Assembly (NCBI GenBank): GCA_964606895.1
Contig: CAZSHX010000021.1
Span: forward strand, 1-58,729
Reading direction: 5' to 3'
DNA from: CAZSHX01 sp964606895
Lineage (GTDB): Bacteria > Bacteroidota > Ignavibacteria > Kapaibacteriales > UBA2268
DNA: 58,729 nucleotides
The first letter of the stretch is position 1, and each line of letters begins with the position of its first letter. Positions 53,851 through 58,729 of this stretch are shown piece after piece. The notes beneath the pieces are model-generated. The model had not been told where the DNA came from. It did no database searches and saw only the letters and a program-made list of their open reading frames with translations. Both the position numbers and the translations under genes were made by a program.

Positions 53851-54594
53851 ATGCAGGATATAGTCTATCATATTCAGTATCAAACTGAAGATACTTATTG
53901 GTGGTTCATTGCTCGCAACCGAATCGTCATGAGCCTTATAGACAGATTCTGCAAAAAAAGTATTGATGGTTATCTGCTTGACATCGGTTGCGGAACCGGT
54001 GGTTTTTCAAAATTGATTTCTGAGAATTACAAAGTTGCCGGACTCGACACTTCTCCAATTGCATTGGAATATGCAAAAAAAAGAGGTTTGAAGAATTTGT
54101 TTTTGGGGTTACTTCACGATTTTCCCAAAAATGATTACAAAATCGGCGGGGCTTTAATGCTCGATGTTGTTGAACATATCGAAGATGACAAGAAAGTGCT
54201 CAGAGAAGTTTACGATTTATTACCCGAAAATGGATGGTTTTTCGTAACAGTTCCGGCATATATGTGGCTTTGGAGCATACATGACACAAAGCACATGCAC
54301 TATCGGAGATATACAAAAAGAGGAATTACAAAATTGATGGAAGAAGCAGGTTTTGATGTGAAATTTTCATCATACTTCAACACATTTCTATTTCCGCTGG
54401 CTGTTTTAAGCAGATTATTCAATAATATTACAGGCAAGAATAATACTGAAACTGCCATTGACGAGGTTTCTCCTTTCGTAAATAAGATTTTTAAAAATAT
54501 TTTTCTTGCTGAGGTTAGCTTTCTGAAATGGATGCGATTTCCTTTCGGAGTATCTATAGCTGTTGTTGCTCAGAAGAAAACACAAACGATTTAA
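53851..54594 (+). CDS. Class I SAM-dependent methyltransferase
   Basis: This 247-residue protein has a Rossmann-type methyltransferase core. Motif I is LLDIGCGTGGFSKLI (about 42-56), an acidic residue in GLDTS follows, and motif II is GGALMLDVVEHIEDD. After it come FVTVPAYMWLWSIHD and HMHYRRYTKRG, which are seen in methyltransferases near polysaccharide and lipid glycosylation genes. The C-terminal hydrophobic stretch may touch the membrane. Substrate unknown. The upstream gap carries an inverted repeat ACTTGCA...TGCAAGT that could be an operator. The next gene begins 28 bases later. Confidence 0.85.
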   Translation: MQDIVYHIQYQTEDTYWWFIARNRIVMSLIDRFCKKSIDGYLLDIGCGTGGFSKLISENYKVAGLDTSPIALEYAKKRGLKNLFLGLLHDFPKNDYKIGGALMLDVVEHIEDDKKVLREVYDLLPENGWFFVTVPAYMWLWSIHDTKHMHYRRYTKRGITKLMEEAGFDVKFSSYFNTFLFPLAVLSRLFNNITGKNNTETAIDEVSPFVNKIFKNIFLAEVSFLKWMRFPFGVSIAVVAQKKTQTI

Positions 54595-54622
54595 ATTTTT
54601 GTACATAAATCAAGAGTAAGTT

Positions 54623-56953
54623 ATGGTTAAAAAAACTACTCAGAATAAAGTAAGACAGGAAACTGTAAAAAAAGACAAGGCACCCTTTAAAGTACCAAAG
54701 GATATTCCTGTCTGGATTATTGTTATTTTATTTTTGGCTACGACAAGTCTGTTTTTCTGGGAACAACTTCTTCAGCACTCTTTCTTTTGGGAAGATTTTG
54801 CTGAGTATATTTTCCCGGTTCAAACCTTTGCGGCAAAGGAATTTGCAAAGTGGACAATTCCTTTCTGGAATCCTTTCACCTTCAATGGAATGCCGTTTCT
54901 TGCAGATTTGCAGGTGGGGTTCTTTTATCCCGTGAACAGGCTTTTGTCGCTTGTATTTATTTCTAGCAACAACCTGCCTGTGATTGCAATTGAGTTAATC
55001 ATTATCATCCACTTCTTTGTGTCTCAGATTAGCATGTATTTCCTTGCACGGCATTGGAAAATCAGTAGTTATGGGGCAATCATCGCCGCATTGACATATT
55101 CATTTTCTATGCTGATGGTGTGCCATGTTATTCATCCGATGATTGTCTATCATCTGGCATGGTTCCCGCTTGTACTTATGCTTTTCCTGAAGGGTTTGGA
55201 ATCTCACAGATTTTATTATTCGATTTATGCCGGTATGGTTTTCGGAATGAGCATGCTCTCCGGTCACCCGCAAACCACTCTTTATGAAGCATTAATGCTA
55301 TTTTTTGTTTTTGTTTGGTATTTGATTTCTGGAGTCAGGAAAAAAGAAATTGCAGGTAAAAAAATATTAACATATATTGCCGCAGGTGCTATTCCTTTGA
55401 TAATTTCTGCCGGAATATTCACTGTTCAGTACCTTCCTTCAAAAGAGCTTGCGGCTCTTTCGCAAAGAAATGAGATTACTTACGAGAAAGCATCCGAAGG
55501 TTCTCTTCAGTTCAAACAGGTATATACTGCAATCATTCCCAAGATTTTCGGTTCTGTGGACGGTGCCAGCGAGAAAAATCCTTCTTACTATCTTGATACT
55601 AATGGAAATATTCAGAAATATTTTTATTGGGAAACGGCGTTCTATTTCGGAATTATAGCTCTATTTCTTGGGCTGTTTGGTGCCGCAATGGTTTTCCGGA
55701 AAAAAGAAGGAGCCCTGCTTATTTTCCTTGCACTATTCGGATTTCTTTACGCACTTGGCGATGGAAGTTTTGTTTTTAATATTTTCTACGGGCTTCCTTT
55801 GTTCGGAAGTTTCCGAAATCCATCAAGAATGATGTTTTTTACAATTTTTGCTTTCAGTCTTCTTGCGGGATTTGGCTTTGATAAACTTTGGAATTCAGGG
55901 AAGAAACACAGTTACATATTCCTTCTTGTTGCAGGATTAGTTCCACTGTTGATTGCTTTACTGGCATCCTCTGGCTCATTATTCAACGGCTTGAACACTC
56001 CCGAAAATCTTAGGGGAAGCATTCAGGAACTTGCAACAACTTCAACTATTTTATTGTTTGTTGCCTTAGCGGTTGCAATGCTGGTGAACAGGACAATTTT
56101 GAAACCGGTTGCAGGCGGTATAATCCTTGCAGTTCTTGTCATGGTTGATTTGTATATTGCAGGTGCTTCGTTCAATCAAAGTCCTCAGAATCCTGCAAAA
56201 GCTTACGAACTGAAGCCTGATGTTAAAACTATGCTTACTGCAAATCCACCCAAAGAACTTTTCAGGGTGAATATGCGGCTTTTTGAACCGATTCGTTTTA
56301 TGGCTATGCAAAGGAATCAGGGTTTGCTCGACAACATAATGCTTATCGAAGGCTACAACCCATTGATTTTGGACAAGGTTCTTCCTCCTGTTGATGGGGC
56401 AAAAACTATTCACGATTTATACAATGTCCGTTACGAAGTTAAGGTTGACCTTGAAAAAGGTTCATGGGCTTTTGTCGAAAGAGATTCATATTATCCCAGA
56501 GCTTGGTTTGTAACCAAGGCTAACGTTTTCAAAACTGAAGAAGTTTCAAAGAGAATGAAGTATAGCAATTTCAACTACCACAACGAAGTTGTTCTCGAAG
56601 AAGAACCCGGAATTAAGCTCACAAATGCGGTCAAGGATACTCTGCACGATGATGTAAACTGCGTTGAGTATAATAATAACCAGTTCAAATACAAAGTGAA
56701 AACTTCCGAAAATTCAATGCTGTGCTTCAGCGAAATCTGGTATCCTGCATGGAAAGCTTATGTTGACGGCAAGCCTGCAAAAATGCTTCGAGCCAATTAT
56801 TGTTTTCGTGCTGTTCCGGTTCCTTCCGGCGAACATACAGTTGAGATGCGTTACGAATCATCTTCGTTCGTTCTTGGAGCTTATATCAGCCTTGGGACTT
56901 TGCTTGCCGCTATTCTCGGTTTGCTGTTTTCTCACAGATTTCAACAGGATTAG
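54623..56953 (+). CDS. YfhO-like polytopic membrane protein, putative GT-C enzyme
   Basis: This 776-residue protein has a basic N-terminus and about twelve helices in residues 30-540. The first loop contains FFWEDFAEYIFPVQTFAAKEF, then WNPFTFNGMPFLADLQVGFFYP, the region characteristic of YfhO. A soluble C-terminal part of about 180 residues and a final helix follow. YfhO of Gram-positive bacteria helps glycosylate lipoteichoic acid; in this group the homologues are of unknown substrate but probably use a lipid-linked sugar. It follows the methyltransferase gene closely and may share its transcript. Confidence 0.85.
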   Translation: MVKKTTQNKVRQETVKKDKAPFKVPKDIPVWIIVILFLATTSLFFWEQLLQHSFFWEDFAEYIFPVQTFAAKEFAKWTIPFWNPFTFNGMPFLADLQVGFFYPVNRLLSLVFISSNNLPVIAIELIIIIHFFVSQISMYFLARHWKISSYGAIIAALTYSFSMLMVCHVIHPMIVYHLAWFPLVLMLFLKGLESHRFYYSIYAGMVFGMSMLSGHPQTTLYEALMLFFVFVWYLISGVRKKEIAGKKILTYIAAGAIPLIISAGIFTVQYLPSKELAALSQRNEITYEKASEGSLQFKQVYTAIIPKIFGSVDGASEKNPSYYLDTNGNIQKYFYWETAFYFGIIALFLGLFGAAMVFRKKEGALLIFLALFGFLYALGDGSFVFNIFYGLPLFGSFRNPSRMMFFTIFAFSLLAGFGFDKLWNSGKKHSYIFLLVAGLVPLLIALLASSGSLFNGLNTPENLRGSIQELATTSTILLFVALAVAMLVNRTILKPVAGGIILAVLVMVDLYIAGASFNQSPQNPAKAYELKPDVKTMLTANPPKELFRVNMRLFEPIRFMAMQRNQGLLDNIMLIEGYNPLILDKVLPPVDGAKTIHDLYNVRYEVKVDLEKGSWAFVERDSYYPRAWFVTKANVFKTEEVSKRMKYSNFNYHNEVVLEEEPGIKLTNAVKDTLHDDVNCVEYNNNQFKYKVKTSENSMLCFSEIWYPAWKAYVDGKPAKMLRANYCFRAVPVPSGEHTVEMRYESSSFVLGAYISLGTLLAAILGLLFSHRFQQD

Positions 56954-57061
56954 AAATAGCAATTAAATTTCAATGATTTCGTTCATTTTTAATGAAATAC
57001 AATTTTAAAAATTTTAATTATTTTTTGAATAGAAGTAAAAATGACTCAAACCGGAGGATAT

Positions 57062-58057
57062 ATGAATATTAAAAGATTCTTTCTCTTTTTGTTTGTTTCA
57101 ATTGCACTTATGTCCTTGTCTGCCTGTGGCGACAAACCCAATGACTCCGCTCCGGCTGTGCCTAACGAATATGACCTTGGCGACGGATATAAACTTTACG
57201 ACCTCATACCGTCTTTTGTTGCTTATGCCGAAGCCGCCGCCAACAAATCCGACAGTATTAAGAATCTACTTTGGGATTCACTTCTTGAGAAGAAATACTT
57301 TGATTTTTTCAATCAGGTTATCTACCGGAATCTTCAGGGTACCGACAGGGATAATTATAAAAGCACAATTATCAAGTACTTTTGGTCAACAATTGTTCCC
57401 CAGCGAATCAACACGCTTAGAATGCTCGATGAAGTTGCCGTCAAAAAGATACTCGCAAGCCGTTTGACATTCAAACAAAAATTTCCCGGCTTCAAACCGG
57501 ATTGTGATTATTATCAGACCGTATCTTTCAGTTTTAATGGAAAAGCAGTTGATTTGAACGGCAAAACGGTTCTTGCCATCGGACTTGAAAATTTCATTTC
57601 AGGCGACATCCAGCTTGACTTCACAATTGCTCATGAACAATTCCATCTTTACCATTTCGGCAAAGGATTCTCGCCTTCGGGTGGCTTGTACCGCGGAATC
57701 TGGTCCGAGGGAATGGCAACGAGAGCACAGCTTGAGATTTATCCCGGAAATTATTCTTACAGCCAAATGCTGAATTTCCCTCAGTCAAAAGTCCAAGAAA
57801 TTATTTCCAAATGGGATACACTGATTAAGGATGTGCAAATCAATCTCTTTACCACCGACCAGACCATTAAAAGGGCTTACCTTGGTTCCGAATACAACAC
57901 CCTCGGTATTCCGCCTGCCTGTGGCTATCAAATAGGTCTTAGGCTGGTTATGAAGCTAATGCAGGACGGAAATAGCTTTTCGGATATGACTTCGTGGACG
58001 GCTGAGCAGGTTCAGGTAAAAATGCAGGAAGTTTTACCTAATTTAAAATCTAATTAA
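57062..58057 (+). CDS. Lipoprotein with HExxH metalloprotease motif
   Basis: This 331-residue lipoprotein has a signal peptide and lipobox ending at Cys22 (MSLSAC). A zinc protease motif, HEQFH, spans His191-His195 in IAHEQFHLYHF, and a Glu at 216 in WSEGMAT lies 20 residues later, as in gluzincin-type enzymes. The central part is helical. The ATG at 57062 is chosen because GGAGGA lies about eight bases before it; the longer frame would put the ribosome site inside the gene. It is probably anchored in the outer or inner membrane facing the periplasm. Substrate unknown. The HAD gene starts seven bases after its stop. Confidence 0.75.
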   Translation: MNIKRFFLFLFVSIALMSLSACGDKPNDSAPAVPNEYDLGDGYKLYDLIPSFVAYAEAAANKSDSIKNLLWDSLLEKKYFDFFNQVIYRNLQGTDRDNYKSTIIKYFWSTIVPQRINTLRMLDEVAVKKILASRLTFKQKFPGFKPDCDYYQTVSFSFNGKAVDLNGKTVLAIGLENFISGDIQLDFTIAHEQFHLYHFGKGFSPSGGLYRGIWSEGMATRAQLEIYPGNYSYSQMLNFPQSKVQEIISKWDTLIKDVQINLFTTDQTIKRAYLGSEYNTLGIPPACGYQIGLRLVMKLMQDGNSFSDMTSWTAEQVQVKMQEVLPNLKSN

Positions 58058-58064
58058 TCCGTTT

Positions 58065-58586
58065 ATGCCAAAAAACAAAGCAATATTTTTCGACCGCGAC
58101 GGTGTTGTAAACTATCGTCCTATCGGTGAATATGTCCTCCGAATAAATGAATTTCATTTCCTGCCGGATTTCCTTCAATTTTTTCCAATAATTAAGAAAA
58201 AGGGCTATCTTGCAATTCTGATTTCTAACCAACAGGGTGTTGGCAAGGAACTTATGACTGAAGACGAACTCAATCAAATCACTGCTTTCATGCAAAGGGA
58301 GCTGAATAAGCTTACCGGTTACAATTTTGATTATATTTATTACTGCACCGAACTCAAAACTTCAAATAGTTACCGACGCAAACCCAACCCGGGAATGCTT
58401 CTGGAAGCAATTGAACAACTAAACATAAACCCTGAAGAATCATGGATGATAGGCGACAGCGAATCAGACATGATTGCCGGGAAACGTGCCGGCGTTCGAA
58501 CAATTCTTCTCAATCCTTTCCCACCGTCTCAATCAGTTGCTGACCGCCAATTTATCACCTTGAACGATTTCGACGAAAAGCTTTAA
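58065..58586 (+). CDS. HAD-IIIA family phosphatase, GmhB/HisB-N-like
   Basis: This 173-residue cytoplasmic phosphatase has motif I FFDRDGVVNYRP (Asp10 nucleophile, Asp12 acid/base), motif II ISNQQGVG (about 54-61), Lys106 in RRKPNPG, and motif III MIGDSESDMIAG with Asp131 and Asp135. The order matches D,D-heptose 1,7-bisphosphate phosphatase GmhB and the HisB phosphatase domain. The zinc-binding Cys/His cluster normally found just before RRKPNPG is missing; only Cys94 remains. The substrate may therefore differ, or be heptose bisphosphate without the zinc loop. It may be co-transcribed with the upstream lipoprotein. Confidence 0.85.
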   Translation: MPKNKAIFFDRDGVVNYRPIGEYVLRINEFHFLPDFLQFFPIIKKKGYLAILISNQQGVGKELMTEDELNQITAFMQRELNKLTGYNFDYIYYCTELKTSNSYRRKPNPGMLLEAIEQLNINPEESWMIGDSESDMIAGKRAGVRTILLNPFPPSQSVADRQFITLNDFDEKL

Positions 58587-58663
58587 AAGTGCTGAGGGTT
58601 GAGTTGTTTATGAGTGAAAGAAATTAAATTCTTCACTTCTGTTTCCTTCATCTTTTACTGATT

Positions 58664-58729
58664 CCCAAAATTGCATTGCATCTTCAAAATAATTATGCAG
58701 AAAATGCAATTACTTTTTGCCTAAACTAT
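58664..58729 (-). repeat. Dispersed double-hairpin repeat, copy E, cut by window end
   Basis: On the minus strand the sequence runs AATTGCATTTTCTGCATAAT, then TTTTGAAGATGCAATGCAAT, matching the right half of copies A-D. The left half lies beyond the window. It is the only copy in the opposite orientation. Confidence 0.8.

Overview
This is an AT-rich chromosomal window from a free-living, flagellated Gram-negative bacterium of the Bacteroidota/Chlorobiota-Ignavibacteria-Kapabacteria branch. That placement is inferred from several features: proteins with type IX secretion (T9SS) C-terminal sorting domains next to genuine flagellar export genes; two short flagellins with an unusual N-terminus; a complex I operon without nuoEFG; MoxR/BatA-type genes; and few strong Shine-Dalgarno sequences. 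No rRNA, tRNA, CRISPR array, prophage or intact transposase was seen.

Layout. 1-424: non-coding, with a 14-bp tandem repeat and one copy of a dispersed hairpin repeat. 425-5754 (minus): a flippase-like membrane protein, an OPT-family transporter, an M20 dipeptidase and a small lipoprotein, with a 135-bp MITE-like element between the first two genes. 5986-7114 (plus): a small protein with a flagellin-like tail behind a sigma-54 promoter, then cmk. 7476-18388 (plus): nuoABCDHIJKLMN, closed by a strong terminator. 18468-19967: a GT-C-like membrane protein. 20059-27467 (plus): moxR, a DUF58 gene, a T9SS-sorted propeller protein, a BatD-like gene and batA. 27571-29596: an M28 peptidase and pyrE. 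29607-39115 (minus): an OsmC protein, two tandem flagellins, a dockerin-like T9SS protein and the export genes fliP-fliQ-fliR-flhB-flhA. 39336-46385: a glycerophosphodiesterase, a sensor kinase and nadA-nadC-nadB. 46407-58729: an orphan antitoxin-like ORF, a T9SS propeller, a cluster of three hairpin repeats with palindromes, a 1396-residue propeller/outer-membrane protein, a YqeY-like gene, and a methyltransferase, YfhO-like, metalloprotease-like lipoprotein and HAD phosphatase series, ending in a further hairpin repeat.

How the genes connect. Four intergenic sites match the sigma-54 -24/-12 consensus. They precede fliPQR-flhBA, the first flagellin, the dockerin-like T9SS protein, and the small flagellin-tail protein near the window start. 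This suggests one flagellar sigma-54 regulon that also takes in a T9SS-exported surface protein and an uncharacterised small protein. The second clear novelty is a roughly 145-bp repeat made of two hairpins around a conserved centre, present as four complete copies and one copy cut by the window edge, all between genes and in both orientations. Neither has been checked by a database search.
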